A stretch of 64,000 nt of DNA from Flavobacteriales bacterium (GCA_020635565.1 JACJZN010000006.1:124001-188000); one strand, 5' to 3'; positions 1 to 9,401 are shown, counted from the first letter of the stretch. The notes: generated from the sequence alone by a model not told the origin. Program-made: numbers and translations.

Positions 1-1391
1 CCATAAATGGTGGTCAAATCCCATAATGACGCTTCAGCACCACCAAGAACAAGTGAAAGACCATAATCAGAGCTCGGACGATTAACGGTTGTCAATCCTA
101 TATCATTAAGCTTTTGATGAAACTTCTGCACCCCATATTGCTTCAAGAGCTTTACAATAGGGACATTCAGAGATCTTGCCAATGCTCTATGAGCGGGAAC
201 AACACCATCGTATTTCTCATCGTAATTTTTTGGTGCATAACCACTAACGATCATCGGAACATCCTCAACTAATTGATTTGGAGTGATCTCTCCATCTTCT
301 ATCATTGCTGCATATAAAAATGGCTTAAGAATACTTCCAGTACTTCTCGGAGCCTTTATTACATCTACCTGATTTCCATGATCATTGTTCTTATTGTAGG
401 AATTTCCAACATAAGCTACCACCTGTTTTGTTTCCAGATCTAAAATAATAGCCGCAGCATTGTGGATCTCATTTTGCTCAAGTAGTTCATGATGATAAGC
501 TACAATATTAGTCACTTCATTTTGAAGATAGCTGTCTAAGGTTGAACTCACCCACTGACCTTTTAGTCCATTTCCTATTGCCTTATCGATAACATGAGGA
601 GCCAGACTTGGTAGATCTGGTGGAGCAGAAGGGAGTTCTTCCATCAGTGCCAACTGCCATTCCGTTTCATCTATAATTCCTACCTCAAATAGTCTATCGA
701 TCAATCTATTTCTCTTTTCATACAGCAGATCCCTGTTCCTGTCAAGATGCATCAAACTTGGAGCATTGGGCAATACTGCCAGCAGGCACGATTCCGCCCA
801 ACTCAGATCTTCTGCTTTACGACCAAAATACCTCCATGCTGCTGCATCAATTCCTACTACATTTCCTCCCATTGGTGCATAAGATGCGTACATCGCCAAG
901 ATTTCATCTTTGGAATAGGTCCATTCCATTCTGGTCGCTTGGAAAACTTCCACTACTTTTTCGGAGATACTTCTAGACTGACCTTTCCTGGAAAGTCTCA
1001 CAACCTGCATGGTGATCGTACTTCCTCCACTCACTACCCTTCCGGCTGAAATATTCTGTTGCATCGCCCTTCCGAAAGCTTTAAAACTAATTCCCCAATG
1101 CTCGTAAAAATCTCTGTCTTCGAATTGAATAATTGCTTGTTTGAACTTATACGGAACATCTTCTCTTGGAGGAAACCTCCATTGTCCGTCATCGGCTATC
1201 CTAGCATTTAGAATATTTCCGTCTTTATCGGTCAGAATCGTACAAGTGGGATCATCAAAGAATTCATCTGGCGTACAGTAAAGCCAAATGATAAAAACAA
1301 TTGCCCAGGCTCCCAAAAAATAGAACTTCTGTTTCCATATCCATTTTACAGACCTTTTAGGAAATGACTTTATTTTCGACCAGAAATTCAT
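1..1391 (-). CDS. pbpC: Penicillin-binding protein 1C, N-terminal part (runs off the window)
   Basis: Bifunctional peptidoglycan synthase acting on the outer face of the inner membrane. About 463 N-terminal residues are present and the frame is still open at base 1. After a short basic N-terminus there is one membrane segment (about residues 18-32), then the family 51 glycosyltransferase domain with the motif EDRDFYEHWG carrying the catalytic Glu, and GGSTITMQ. The transpeptidase domain follows, with the SxxK nucleophile inside STGSILKPF and the SxN motif in RSLNVP. The CTPDE stretch after the membrane anchor is typical of the PBP1C family rather than PBP1A/1B. In Bacteroidota pbpC often sits beside an alpha-2-macroglobulin gene; that side lies outside the window. 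The start is the ATG at 1391, 74 bp downstream of the TetR gene on the same strand. Family assignment is firm; the missing KTG region cannot be checked. Confidence 0.93.
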   Translation of the reverse strand, partial: MNFWSKIKSFPKRSVKWIWKQKFYFLGAWAIVFIIWLYCTPDEFFDDPTCTILTDKDGNILNARIADDGQWRFPPREDVPYKFKQAIIQFEDRDFYEHWGISFKAFGRAMQQNISAGRVVSGGSTITMQVVRLSRKGQSRSISEKVVEVFQATRMEWTYSKDEILAMYASYAPMGGNVVGIDAAAWRYFGRKAEDLSWAESCLLAVLPNAPSLMHLDRNRDLLYEKRNRLIDRLFEVGIIDETEWQLALMEELPSAPPDLPSLAPHVIDKAIGNGLKGQWVSSTLDSYLQNEVTNIVAYHHELLEQNEIHNAAAIILDLETKQVVAYVGNSYNKNNDHGNQVDVIKAPRSTGSILKPFLYAAMIEDGEITPNQLVEDVPMIVSGYAPKNYDEKYDGVVPAHRALARSLNVPIVKLLKQYGVQKFHQKLNDIGLTTVNRPSSDYGLSLVLGGAEASLWDLTTIY

Positions 1392-1465
1392 TTTACGAAG
1401 ATACATTCTTCCTAACTAGATCAATCTTCTGAAAATTAAATGCTAGTAAAGTTTGATTTTTCGTG

Positions 1466-2098
1466 CTACTTCAAGATTCCTCTGAATTTCATCTTAAAAT
1501 GATGAGCGAAGGCATCCAAAACTTCAATATTATGGTCCTTTAGAAGGTCGCGTTCAGACAACATCTCGAAAAACTTTTGGTCATCTAAAGCAAGTAACAA
1601 TGGATTTACGTCTTCCTTGAAGACTCCAATATCGATTCCTACCTCGTAATAAGATTTCAAATTGACAAAAACTTTACGCTGAAAGGATTCTACCTTTTTA
1701 TAGATCTTTGGATAACTACTTTCAAGTTGAAATAAAAGTTTATTTGAAATATCAAACGTTTGTACACAAAAGAATAGCATTGATTTTCGATACCTCTCCG
1801 TATATGGTAGAGTAATATTTTCTAAAACCGTTTGATAGTCTTTAATAATACTCAATTTATAGTCCAAAGCTGCTTCGATTGCCTCTTCCTTCGTTTCGAA
1901 ATGATTATAAATAGTGGTCTTGCTCATCTTCAGATCTGCCGCCATTTTAGACATCGAGAATTTCTCCACTCCATGTTCCTGAAAGTAGATCATGAATCGG
2001 ATAGCATGCTTCTCCTTTACCTTGGGATCTTTATATCGATATCGTTTAATTGGCTTTCTACCCATTTCTGCTTTTTTTGAACAATCAATACTGTCCAT
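1466..2098 (-). CDS. TetR/AcrR family transcriptional regulator
   Basis: DNA-binding regulator of about 200 residues, the normal TetR length. The N-terminal helix-turn-helix is seen in MSKMAADLKMSKTTIYNHF, followed by KEEAIEAALDYK, the usual start of the linker helix. The rest is a helical ligand-binding domain with no assignable ligand. Two starts are possible: ATG at 2098 or ATG at 2065 (MGRKPIKR...), and the second gives a more usual N-terminus. It is divergent from accA, and the accA start lies only about 40 bp away, so it could control accA, itself or pbpC downstream. Target unknown. Confidence 0.85.
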   Translation of the reverse strand: MDSIDCSKKAEMGRKPIKRYRYKDPKVKEKHAIRFMIYFQEHGVEKFSMSKMAADLKMSKTTIYNHFETKEEAIEAALDYKLSIIKDYQTVLENITLPYTERYRKSMLFFCVQTFDISNKLLFQLESSYPKIYKKVESFQRKVFVNLKSYYEVGIDIGVFKEDVNPLLLALDDQKFFEMLSERDLLKDHNIEVLDAFAHHFKMKFRGILK

Positions 2099-2110
2099 GG
2101 GTAAAAATAC

Positions 2111-2118
2111 TAATTTTG
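2111..2118 (+). promoter_or_regulatory. Bacteroidota -7 promoter element of accA
   Basis: TAATTTTG matches the Bacteroidota -7 consensus TAnnTTTG. A convincing TTG at -33 is not seen. Transcription should begin near 2124, which rules out longer accA reading frames beginning upstream and leaves a leader of only about 15 bases. Confidence 0.6.
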
Positions 2119-2138
2119 TTTTTCCAAAAATGAAAACT

Positions 2139-3101
2139 ATGGTAACAACATACTTAGAATTCGAAAAGCCAATTCAGGAACTACAGGAGCAGATCCAGAA
2201 AACAGAAGAGATCGCTCAAACTAGTGATGTTGATATGTCTCAAGCAATTGAAGAACTAAAAACAAAACTTGAGAACACCACAAACAATATCTATGAGAAT
2301 CTGACTGCTTGGGAGAGAGTTCAGGTGAGCAGACATCCAGATAGACCTTATACACTAGACTATATCAAAGCAATTACTAAAGGAGATTTCATCGAATTAC
2401 ATGGAGATCGAAATGTCAAAGATGATAAAGCTATGGTTGGTGGTATTGGTTCCATCGATGGCATGTCTGTGATGTTTATTGGTCAACAGAAGGGAAGAAA
2501 CACAAAACAGAGAACACACAGAAACTTTGGAATGGCTAATCCTGAGGGATATAGAAAAGCACTTCGCTTGATGAAACTGGCTGAGAAATTCAACAAACCT
2601 ATCATCTGTTTGATAGACACTCCGGGAGCATACCCTGGATTGGAGGCAGAAGAAAGAGGACAAGGTGAAGCGATTGCAAGAAACCTTTATGAAATGATCA
2701 AACTGAAGGTTCCAGTTATCTGCGTTGTTATCGGTGAAGGTGCCTCTGGTGGAGCTTTAGGAATCGGTATTGGTGATCGTGTTTTGATGTTGGAAAACAC
2801 TTGGTACTCTGTAATTTCTCCAGAATCATGTTCTTCTATCCTATGGAGAAACTGGGACAACAAAGAAAAAGCTGCAGAAGCATTGAAGTTGACAGCCAAG
2901 GATATGCTAAAGAATAAATTGATCGATGGTATAATTAAGGAACCTACCGGAGGAGCTCATGCAGATCCTGAGGCGATGTATAAGAAACTAAAGACCGAGA
3001 TCAAAAGAAATATTACCAAATTAAAAGATCAAACTCCAGAAGAAAGAATTGAGCATCGAATTGAGAAATTCGGTTCAATGGGAGTATTTAACGAAGCTTA
3101 A
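2139..3101 (+). CDS. accA: Acetyl-CoA carboxylase carboxyltransferase subunit alpha
   Basis: Alpha subunit of the carboxyltransferase half of acetyl-CoA carboxylase. With AccD it moves the carboxyl group from carboxybiotin to acetyl-CoA, the first committed step of fatty-acid synthesis, in the cytoplasm. The 320-residue product has the family landmarks: YLEFEKPIQELQEQI at the N-terminus, SRHPDRPYTLDYI, FIGQQKGRNT, DTPGAYPGLEAEERGQGEAI and GEGASGGALGIGIGDRV (oxyanion-hole glycines). The frame stays open upstream to 1992, but the ATG at 2139 (or 2130) fits both family length and the promoter at 2111-2118. It is not linked to accD, as is common in this phylum. The DUF1573 lipoprotein gene follows by 9 bp, probably by read-through. 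Confidence 0.97.
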   Translation: MVTTYLEFEKPIQELQEQIQKTEEIAQTSDVDMSQAIEELKTKLENTTNNIYENLTAWERVQVSRHPDRPYTLDYIKAITKGDFIELHGDRNVKDDKAMVGGIGSIDGMSVMFIGQQKGRNTKQRTHRNFGMANPEGYRKALRLMKLAEKFNKPIICLIDTPGAYPGLEAEERGQGEAIARNLYEMIKLKVPVICVVIGEGASGGALGIGIGDRVLMLENTWYSVISPESCSSILWRNWDNKEKAAEALKLTAKDMLKNKLIDGIIKEPTGGAHADPEAMYKKLKTEIKRNITKLKDQTPEERIEHRIEKFGSMGVFNEA

Positions 3102-3110
3102 GATATTACT

Positions 3111-3545
3111 ATGAAAAAGATATTTATTGGATTACTTGCGATATCATTGGCAACTTCCTCTTGCACCTTGTCAGATGCTAATGAAAGCGATGCAAGTGGA
3201 TTAACAGCTGAAGATATTGACCCCAAGAATCCTCCTGTTATTACATTTGAGAATGCCGATGTAGATTTCGGAGATGTAGCTGTGGGATCTACTGTTGCCT
3301 ATGAGTTCAAATTTACCAATACAGGTACGGGCAATCTAGTGATCAGTGATGCAAAACCCTCTTGTGGATGTACTGCTCTTAAGAACTGGCCTAAGGGAGC
3401 TATTAAACCGGGTGAAGGAGGTTCTATTCCTATTGAATTCACACCAAAAGGTTCAGGGAAGACTTACAAAACGGTGTCTGTTATCACCAATTGTACTCCA
3501 AGCGTGATCAAATTACAAATTACAGCTAACGTAATTGGAGGTTAG
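3111..3545 (+). CDS. DUF1573 domain lipoprotein
   Basis: Small exported lipoprotein. A signal peptide ends in a lipobox (ATSSC, Cys about residue 17), so the mature protein should be lipid-anchored in the periplasm or outer membrane. A short acidic linker leads to one immunoglobulin-like DUF1573 domain (about residues 40-144) with the recognisable core FDFGDV-like FGDVAVGSTV, FKFTNTGTGNL and the Cys pair in PSCGCTALKNWP. DUF1573 is widespread in Bacteroidota and has no established biochemical role. The gene lies 9 bp after accA; its stop codon overlaps by three bases the stop of the gene on the opposite strand. Confidence 0.88.
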   Translation: MKKIFIGLLAISLATSSCTLSDANESDASGLTAEDIDPKNPPVITFENADVDFGDVAVGSTVAYEFKFTNTGTGNLVISDAKPSCGCTALKNWPKGAIKPGEGGSIPIEFTPKGSGKTYKTVSVITNCTPSVIKLQITANVIGG

Positions 3546-5050
3546 AAATCACCTCCTTTTAATGCCTTTCTTCCAGGATAGAACGTCAATCCAACAGTTG
3601 CATTTGATGACTTCAACGATTTGTCCATCAAGTAACTATCCTTTGTGATACTACCCATGGATTTATTGATCTGGTAACCTGCTAATAGGTCAAAGTTTTT
3701 CGTAATTCTTACTCTGAAGTTTGCTCCAAATGTCCATGACGTGAAACTTTTCTTGAGCATTTCATTTCCCTTTGACAAAGTAGACAGCTGAAGATCATCC
3801 CAGTAATAGAATCTCTCATAATTAGGATTCAAGCCTTCCTGAACATAAAGACCTTTGGAATGAGTAAGAATATTCATATCCACACCACCTAAAAGATCTA
3901 CGCTTACATATCTGAAATTTAATTGAGTACCAATTTGTAAAGGGACTCTTAAATAAGAATATTGATTGTATTCCTGTTCCATTTGTTCCAACAGCTCATC
4001 CGTTTTATGTGCGTAGAAACATTGCATACAAGTATCTTTTCCAAACGTGTTTACCCAAGACAATTCATCAGTATTGAAAAACTCAAGCCAGTCTTCATCA
4101 GTGATCTCATTAAACTCATAATTTGCACGCTGATCATTTAATTGATAGTAGCTTACACCAGTGCTCGCTTTGATCCTGAAAATACCAGAACCAAACGTGT
4201 AATTTACATTTGCTCCACCAATCACATTCATGTTCAGCACATCTTTTTCGCCATGAAAATCCCAGTAATATTGTCTATGTATCGAATTACTCAAATGGCT
4301 CTCAAGCTCACTCTGCCCTACTAAACCTTTATAAAGGTCAAAAGACAATTCTCTGTAAACTCCTTTTTCAACAATTGATGGTAATGTTCCCATTTCTCCA
4401 CCTTCCTGAGGAGTGGTCAAGTTTGATTCACTAAGAAGCGAAATTGATCTATGATCTTCATGATATAGCGACACGAATTCTTCGTTCTCCAAACTTGTTG
4501 TTGCCAAATCTTCACTCTTCGACACTAAATTATTCTCGTTGGATTGAACGACTTGAACTTTAGAAGTATTCGATTTTACAGAATTCTTAGCATTGGTATT
4601 TGATAGATTAGGATTGTTCCATTTTTCAGTACCTACTTTCTCGTTCTTCTTATCTGAACTATTTTGATTGACGTTGGTATAAACTTCGTTATTTACTATG
4701 TTATCATCTGTTTTATTCTCCGCAACATTCTGAATATCTGAATCTTTAGATGAATGATCTTCCACATTTTCGATTTGCTCAACAACTAGAATATTTTGAT
4801 CATCAGTGCTTGATTTCAACATAGCAGTAACTTGATCGTTCCAACCAACCTCAGAACTATTGGAAACGAAATAGAATGTAGAACCTGAAGTGACGAATAA
4901 CAAACCCGCAATTACCTTCACTTTATGGAAAACTATCAGATTCTGAAAAAACAACTTCCAGCCAAGCACTTTTTTCATCCCAGCAGAAGGTGCTACCTGC
5001 ATTTCCTGCAGATTTTCCTTGATCATTCTATCAAATAATTCGTTGTTCAT
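3542..5050 (-). CDS. Membrane-anchored sigma-factor partner with C-terminal outer-membrane-like domain
   Basis: 502 residues. A short cytoplasmic N-terminus (residues 1-45, MNNELFDRMIKENLQEM) precedes one membrane segment (about 46-64). Then comes a long Asn/Ser/Lys-rich linker (about 70-220) and a beta-rich domain (about 230-502) ending TVGLTFYPGRKALKGG, like small outer-membrane beta-barrel families. The gene starts 8 bp after the ECF sigma factor gene, so the pair is translationally linked. The layout (cytoplasmic tail, one TM, long periplasmic part) is that of a sigma regulator, although no canonical zinc anti-sigma or FecR motif is visible. Function as anti-sigma factor is inferred from position and topology only. 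The flexible linker could let the C-terminal part reach the outer membrane. Confidence 0.6.
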   Translation of the reverse strand: MNNELFDRMIKENLQEMQVAPSAGMKKVLGWKLFFQNLIVFHKVKVIAGLLFVTSGSTFYFVSNSSEVGWNDQVTAMLKSSTDDQNILVVEQIENVEDHSSKDSDIQNVAENKTDDNIVNNEVYTNVNQNSSDKKNEKVGTEKWNNPNLSNTNAKNSVKSNTSKVQVVQSNENNLVSKSEDLATTSLENEEFVSLYHEDHRSISLLSESNLTTPQEGGEMGTLPSIVEKGVYRELSFDLYKGLVGQSELESHLSNSIHRQYYWDFHGEKDVLNMNVIGGANVNYTFGSGIFRIKASTGVSYYQLNDQRANYEFNEITDEDWLEFFNTDELSWVNTFGKDTCMQCFYAHKTDELLEQMEQEYNQYSYLRVPLQIGTQLNFRYVSVDLLGGVDMNILTHSKGLYVQEGLNPNYERFYYWDDLQLSTLSKGNEMLKKSFTSWTFGANFRVRITKNFDLLAGYQINKSMGSITKDSYLMDKSLKSSNATVGLTFYPGRKALKGGDF

Positions 5051-5058
5051 TTCAGTTA

Positions 5059-5673
5059 TTAATCGTTTATTCCTAAGTATGTTTTTAAGTATTTTCTAGC
5101 TTTACTCAATTGCGATTTAGATGTGTTCTCTGAAATTTCCAGTATCTCAGCAATCTCTTTGTGAGAATAACCCTCCATCACATATAAGTTAAAAACAGCT
5201 CTGTATCCTGAAGGCAAGTCCTGAACAGCATTCATGATCCTCTGACGTTTGATATCATCGCTATTATCATCATCAATTGCGGTAGCAGCTGGATCTGCAA
5301 TTCTTAATTCAGTTACGTCTTCTGTATAGTTGTGCTTTTTATTCTTTCTATTCAAAGACAAAGCGGAATTGATAACGATCGTCTTAATCCAAGCTGTAAG
5401 TGACCCTTCTCGTCTTCCTTCAAAATCCTTGATACGTCTGAAAATGTTTACGAAAGCATCTTGTAAAGCATCTTCTGCCTCCGTACGGTTCTCACAATAA
5501 CGCATTGCAATAGCCAGCATGGCTCCACAATATTGATTGTAGAGTTGACTCTGTGCTTTTCTTTTCCCTTTCTGACAGCCTTCAATTAACTCCTCTTCAC
5601 TCATGGATTTGGACTTACTGATGAATTCGGAAGTAGTCGGGGCTTGCACTCTTATAGTAGCGCTTGCATGCAT
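5059..5673 (-). CDS. ECF-type RNA polymerase sigma factor
   Basis: Sigma-70 family factor with regions 2 and 4. Region 2 is seen in LYNQYCGAMLAIAMRYC, then EDALQDAFVNIFRRIKDF; region 4 is seen in LPSGYRAVFNLYVMEGYSH followed by KEIAEILEISENTSKSQLSK, a helix-turn-helix for -35/-33 recognition. Three starts are possible: GTG at 5694, ATG at 5673 or ATG at 5604 (MSEEELIEGCQKG), the last matching the usual ECF N-terminus; the ATG at 5673 is given here. It heads a two-gene operon with the membrane protein downstream, which probably senses an envelope signal and holds the factor. The regulon is unknown. Confidence 0.9.
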   Translation of the reverse strand: MHASATIRVQAPTTSEFISKSKSMSEEELIEGCQKGKRKAQSQLYNQYCGAMLAIAMRYCENRTEAEDALQDAFVNIFRRIKDFEGRREGSLTAWIKTIVINSALSLNRKNKKHNYTEDVTELRIADPAATAIDDDNSDDIKRQRIMNAVQDLPSGYRAVFNLYVMEGYSHKEIAEILEISENTSKSQLSKARKYLKTYLGIND

Positions 5674-5834
5674 TATTTTTTCATCCGTTTTCACCTTATA
5701 AACTTACAAAAAAATTAATAGTTGCCTACCCTTCTTTACTTCAACATTATTATCCTAAAGACGAATTATTCGGAATAAAGTTTAAGAAATTATCAACTTT
5801 TTCTTAACTTCCGCACTTCAAATAGACTACACAC

Positions 5835-6530
5835 ATGCGTAAACTTTGGCTCATTATACCTGTAAGTATTGCATTCTTTGGATGTAAAAAGAAGATTGAA
5901 GATCTAGAAGGAAATAATGTTCCGTTCAATGAGACGGAAGTTACAATTTCAGAAATCATCTCTCTAGATATTCCTAATTCAGCTTTTAGCTGGGGAGGCT
6001 TCTTAAATTGTACATCTCTTCCTTTCGGAGCTACTTCGAATTATGAAGCTTTTATTGCTACACAGAATCCAAATCCATACGCTCATTTAGTAGATGATAT
6101 TCAAGCACTAAGAGTTCAGATGGAATTGACAGATGTTCCGGATTGTGATTTTGACATGTTGCAGTCTGTTGAAATCTACCTTGTGGATCTTGTAGATACA
6201 TGTGGAAATGTAATCAATGATGCGTCAAAAATGGTTCTCGAAGAAGACGGTGTTGTTTATCACGGCACTTGTAGTACCACAGCAACAGAAGTTGGACCTT
6301 ACTACAACGCAGTACTATTAGGTAGTTTTGACAATTTCTATGATGGTATGGGCGATATTGTAGAGCTAGATTTAAATCCAGATGCAAGATTGGATCGTTT
6401 TATTCATGCTCAGAACTTTCAAACCTACACTTTTATGGTTTTTGATAAAGCATTCACTCAGAATTCTGCAAATATCAAAACTACAATGGATCTTCGAGCA
6501 AAATTGATCAACGATCCTCCTAACGATTAA
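5835..6530 (+). CDS. Hypothetical lipoprotein
   Basis: Not recognised. The 231-residue product has a short signal peptide ending in a lipobox (FFGC, Cys about residue 17) followed by a Lys-rich KKKIED stretch, so it should be a lipid-anchored envelope protein. The mature part is acidic with several Cys (NCTS, DCDF, DTCG, GTCS) and no repeat or membrane segment. Homologues of this size occur in Bacteroidota as unknown lipoproteins. It is divergent from the ECF sigma gene and could belong to its regulon, which is only an inference from position. It ends 4 bp from the convergent Smr gene. Confidence 0.7.
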   Translation: MRKLWLIIPVSIAFFGCKKKIEDLEGNNVPFNETEVTISEIISLDIPNSAFSWGGFLNCTSLPFGATSNYEAFIATQNPNPYAHLVDDIQALRVQMELTDVPDCDFDMLQSVEIYLVDLVDTCGNVINDASKMVLEEDGVVYHGTCSTTATEVGPYYNAVLLGSFDNFYDGMGDIVELDLNPDARLDRFIHAQNFQTYTFMVFDKAFTQNSANIKTTMDLRAKLINDPPND

Positions 6531-6534
6531 TCCT

Positions 6535-7095
6535 TTAATAAAGAATTATTTCAGTAGCTCCGTATCCGTAATTACGGTAGGAAGCATCATGATGTTCAAA
6601 ATCAGGATAGTTCATCAAAAGTTCTGTTCGAATTTCCGTTCTAAGCGTACCTTCTCCTACCCCATGGATAACAATCAGTTTTTTGACTTTTCTTCTAATG
6701 GCAATATTTAATTGTCTTTTGAAGTTAGCCATTTGAACAGACAATATTTCTCCGTTCGTCATTCCGTGATGGCTGTCAATCAACTCTTCTATATGCAGGT
6801 CGATCTCCATTTCATCCTTCACATAGGAAACCAATCCTTTGGTCTTTTTCTCAAAATCTTCCAGACGCTCAAATTTCCTTTCTGAATCCACTTTTTCCTG
6901 AACTGAAATAACGTGCTCAATACCATCTAGTTTATACTCTTTCTCAGATTTTGCCGGCACCAATTCACTGATCAAATATTGCACATCGAAGCCATCTTCG
7001 TTTTCAACTAAAGCATAACGTTCGTTAATGATCTCCAAAACAACTCCTCCTCCTACATCATTAAGAAAAGTCACTTTATCTCCTACTTTCAGCAT
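6535..7095 (-). CDS. Smr-domain protein (DUF2027/MutS2-like)
   Basis: 186-residue cytoplasmic protein. The N-terminus (residues 1-50, MLKVGDKVTFLNDVGGGVV) resembles the SH3-like DUF2027 module. The C-terminal half is a small MutS-related (Smr) domain with its key motifs DLHIEEL (the LDxH position) and IHGVGEGTLR (the HGxGxGxLR motif), ending in a conserved GATEIIL-type tail. Smr domains are nicking endonuclease or RNA/DNA-binding modules, so a nucleic-acid role is likely but the substrate is unknown. It is shorter than the usual DUF2027 proteins of about 340 residues. Monocistronic, divergent from the processing protease gene. Confidence 0.85.
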   Translation of the reverse strand: MLKVGDKVTFLNDVGGGVVLEIINERYALVENEDGFDVQYLISELVPAKSEKEYKLDGIEHVISVQEKVDSERKFERLEDFEKKTKGLVSYVKDEMEIDLHIEELIDSHHGMTNGEILSVQMANFKRQLNIAIRRKVKKLIVIHGVGEGTLRTEIRTELLMNYPDFEHHDASYRNYGYGATEIILY

Positions 7096-7240
7096 AACAC
7101 ACTTTTTTTATCAAACGGGATTAATTCTAATAATTGGTTCAAAAATTGCTATAGAATTTCAAATTTAGTTTTTTTAACAAGTAACTTTACATCAAAGCGG
7201 TCTTATTCCACTATATTTAAAGTTCATAAAATCAACTTAG

Positions 7241-9325
7241 ATGAAAATCATATCAAAATATACCATTACTTCTCTGATTGCCTTACTTTTTATTGGTCAA
7301 CCTTTAATTGGTCAGGAAACCAGTGAAGAGGAAAAACTTCAGACAACCCTCAAAGTTCCACAGCTTTTGGCAAACATTGATCTAATGTATGTTGAGGAGG
7401 TGAATAAAAAGGAATTGGAAATGAACTTGGTAAAAGGTCTATACAATGGCGTTCGTCCCTTTTCGATCTATCAAGATTCAAAAGTGATAAAGACCATTTA
7501 TCCGGATTATGTTTCACTCTACGAATCCATAGGAATTTCTTTTAAATTCAAAGGTGATTCCCTTAGCGTAAATGAAGTGATCAAAGGAAGTGGAGCTGAA
7601 AAAGCTGGTATTAAGGAAGGTGATAAAATTTTTGAGATCGATGGAAAGAACTTTCAGGATGATTATTACTTCTGTGAGATATATCCAAAGTTGATAGGCG
7701 AACCAAATTCTACTGTAACTGTTAAGTATGCAAGAGACGGAAAAGTTGAAACTGCATCAGTTACTAGATCAACTATAGAAGGTAAAGGAATTGTGATTTT
7801 TGGATATGAAAATCTAGAAGGTTCAATCAATACTTATAACGAAGCATTACCTTATTTTGATCATATTTATGCTGATTCTGTGACGAATGGATTGATAACC
7901 GAGTATGGTATACGTTATATGCTGGAGCAACTTGATCCACATTCAAGCTACATTTCTTTGGAAGATCTTCATGATATGGAAGCTCCCTTAAAAGGATCTT
8001 TCACAGGTGTGGGAGTTAGATTTCAAATTGATAAGGATACAATTGTAGTAGCAGAACCTATCCCAGGAGGTCCAAGCGAAAAAGTAGGAATCATGGCCGG
8101 TGATAAATTCATTTTTATTGATGATGAACTGGTGGCTGGAGTTGGTATCAATAATAGTGGTGTTCGCTCGAGATTATTAGGAGAGAAAGGAACGGAGGTA
8201 AAAGTAAAAATGAAAAGAAAAGGAGTTAGTGAGCTGCTGACTTTTACAATCAAAAGAGATAAAATTCCGATTTACAGTATGGATGCTGCTTACATGGCTG
8301 CACCAGGTATTGGGTATGTTAAGTTGAATAATTTCTCAGCTACTTCTGTTGAGGAAGTTCGTGAAGCGATAAATGATCTAAAAAGAGATGGAATGAAAGA
8401 TCTGATCATTGACCTTCAGAGCAACGGAGGAGGATATTTAATGACAGCCGTAAATTTAGCTGACGAATTGCTGGATGGATCAAAAACTGTTGTTTACACT
8501 GAGGGGAGAGCTTATCCAAAAAAGCTGTACAATACACGCTACAAGGGACTAATGGAAGAAGGAAGGATCATTGTGCTTGTCGACCAAAATAGCGCATCAG
8601 CATCCGAGATCGTTTCCGGGGCGGTACAGGATTGGGATAGAGGACTGATCGTAGGAAGAAGAACATTTTCGAAAGGACTTGTTCAGAAACCCGTCTCTCT
8701 TCCAGATGGAACTACAGTAAGGATCACTACTTCTCGTTATTACACACCGAGCGGTAGATGCATTCAAAAACCATATGACAATGGCTCGGTAGAGTATCGA
8801 AAGGAAAAATACGATCGATATGAAACAGGAGAACTTTTCCATGCGGATAGCATCAAAGTAAATACTGATGATGTTCATTATACCATGATCAAGAATAGAC
8901 CTGTATATGGAGGAGAAGGAATCATTCCTGATGTCTTCGTTCCGTTAGACACTACAGGTACTAGTGACTATTTCTCTGAATTGATCAGAAATGGAATCTT
9001 CAGTGGATTTACATTAAATTATGTCAATGATAATCGTAAGAATTTAGAAGACAAGTACCCTACTTTTGATAAGTATAAAGAGAATTTCAAAGTCGACAAA
9101 GTGATCAAGGAACTGATCAAATATGGAGAAAACGAAGGTGTAGCATATGACGAAACTGGTTACGAAGAGGCGAAAACTGCCATTCATACGAGATTGAAAG
9201 CAAACATAGCTCAAAACCTATATGACAGAGCGAAATTCTATGAGATTATCAACGAACTAAATTCAGAGCTTCAAGTTGCAATTGAAATCTTACAGAAAGG
9301 AGATGAATTTGATAAAATCAAGTGA
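7241..9325 (+). CDS. C-terminal processing protease, S41 family, with two PDZ domains
   Basis: Exported serine protease that trims proteins from their C-termini in the periplasm. A signal peptide covers residues 1-24 (ends IGQPLIGQ). PDZ-like domain 1 is around residues 95-180 (GAEKAGIKEGDKIFEIDG) and PDZ 2 around 245-330 (GGPSEKVGIMAGDKFIFID). The tail-specific protease core follows, with SNGGGYL, the Ser nucleophile in NSASASEIVSG (about Ser453) and the general-base Lys in FSKGLVQ (about Lys478), 25 residues apart as in Prc. At 694 residues it is longer than the one-PDZ CtpA type because of the extra PDZ. It stands alone; no partner lipoprotein is adjacent. Confidence 0.92.
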   Translation: MKIISKYTITSLIALLFIGQPLIGQETSEEEKLQTTLKVPQLLANIDLMYVEEVNKKELEMNLVKGLYNGVRPFSIYQDSKVIKTIYPDYVSLYESIGISFKFKGDSLSVNEVIKGSGAEKAGIKEGDKIFEIDGKNFQDDYYFCEIYPKLIGEPNSTVTVKYARDGKVETASVTRSTIEGKGIVIFGYENLEGSINTYNEALPYFDHIYADSVTNGLITEYGIRYMLEQLDPHSSYISLEDLHDMEAPLKGSFTGVGVRFQIDKDTIVVAEPIPGGPSEKVGIMAGDKFIFIDDELVAGVGINNSGVRSRLLGEKGTEVKVKMKRKGVSELLTFTIKRDKIPIYSMDAAYMAAPGIGYVKLNNFSATSVEEVREAINDLKRDGMKDLIIDLQSNGGGYLMTAVNLADELLDGSKTVVYTEGRAYPKKLYNTRYKGLMEEGRIIVLVDQNSASASEIVSGAVQDWDRGLIVGRRTFSKGLVQKPVSLPDGTTVRITTSRYYTPSGRCIQKPYDNGSVEYRKEKYDRYETGELFHADSIKVNTDDVHYTMIKNRPVYGGEGIIPDVFVPLDTTGTSDYFSELIRNGIFSGFTLNYVNDNRKNLEDKYPTFDKYKENFKVDKVIKELIKYGENEGVAYDETGYEEAKTAIHTRLKANIAQNLYDRAKFYEIINELNSELQVAIEILQKGDEFDKIK

Positions 9326-9370
9326 TAGCAAGGCGTCACAAAGTGATTCGAAATTTGTGAGGATATTTCA

Positions 9371-9401
9371 TTGAACGTAACAATTAATTCATTTACCTTT
9401 G
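9371..9401 (+). promoter_or_regulatory. Consensus Bacteroidota promoter for a short transcript
   Basis: TTG (9371-9373), a 20-base spacer and TACCTTTG (9394-9401) form a full match to the Bacteroidota promoter. No coding sequence begins within range; the next features downstream are a hairpin and a strong terminator. Confidence 0.65.

Noticed and set aside
747..1049. Plus-strand frames of 72-100 codons at the left edge
   Set aside because: They are antisense to the clear PBP1C frame, which carries all glycosyltransferase and transpeptidase motifs.
1992..2138. A longer N-terminus for AccA reaching upstream to 1992
   Set aside because: It would cover the TetR start and the accA promoter; family members start at the position of the ATG at 2139.
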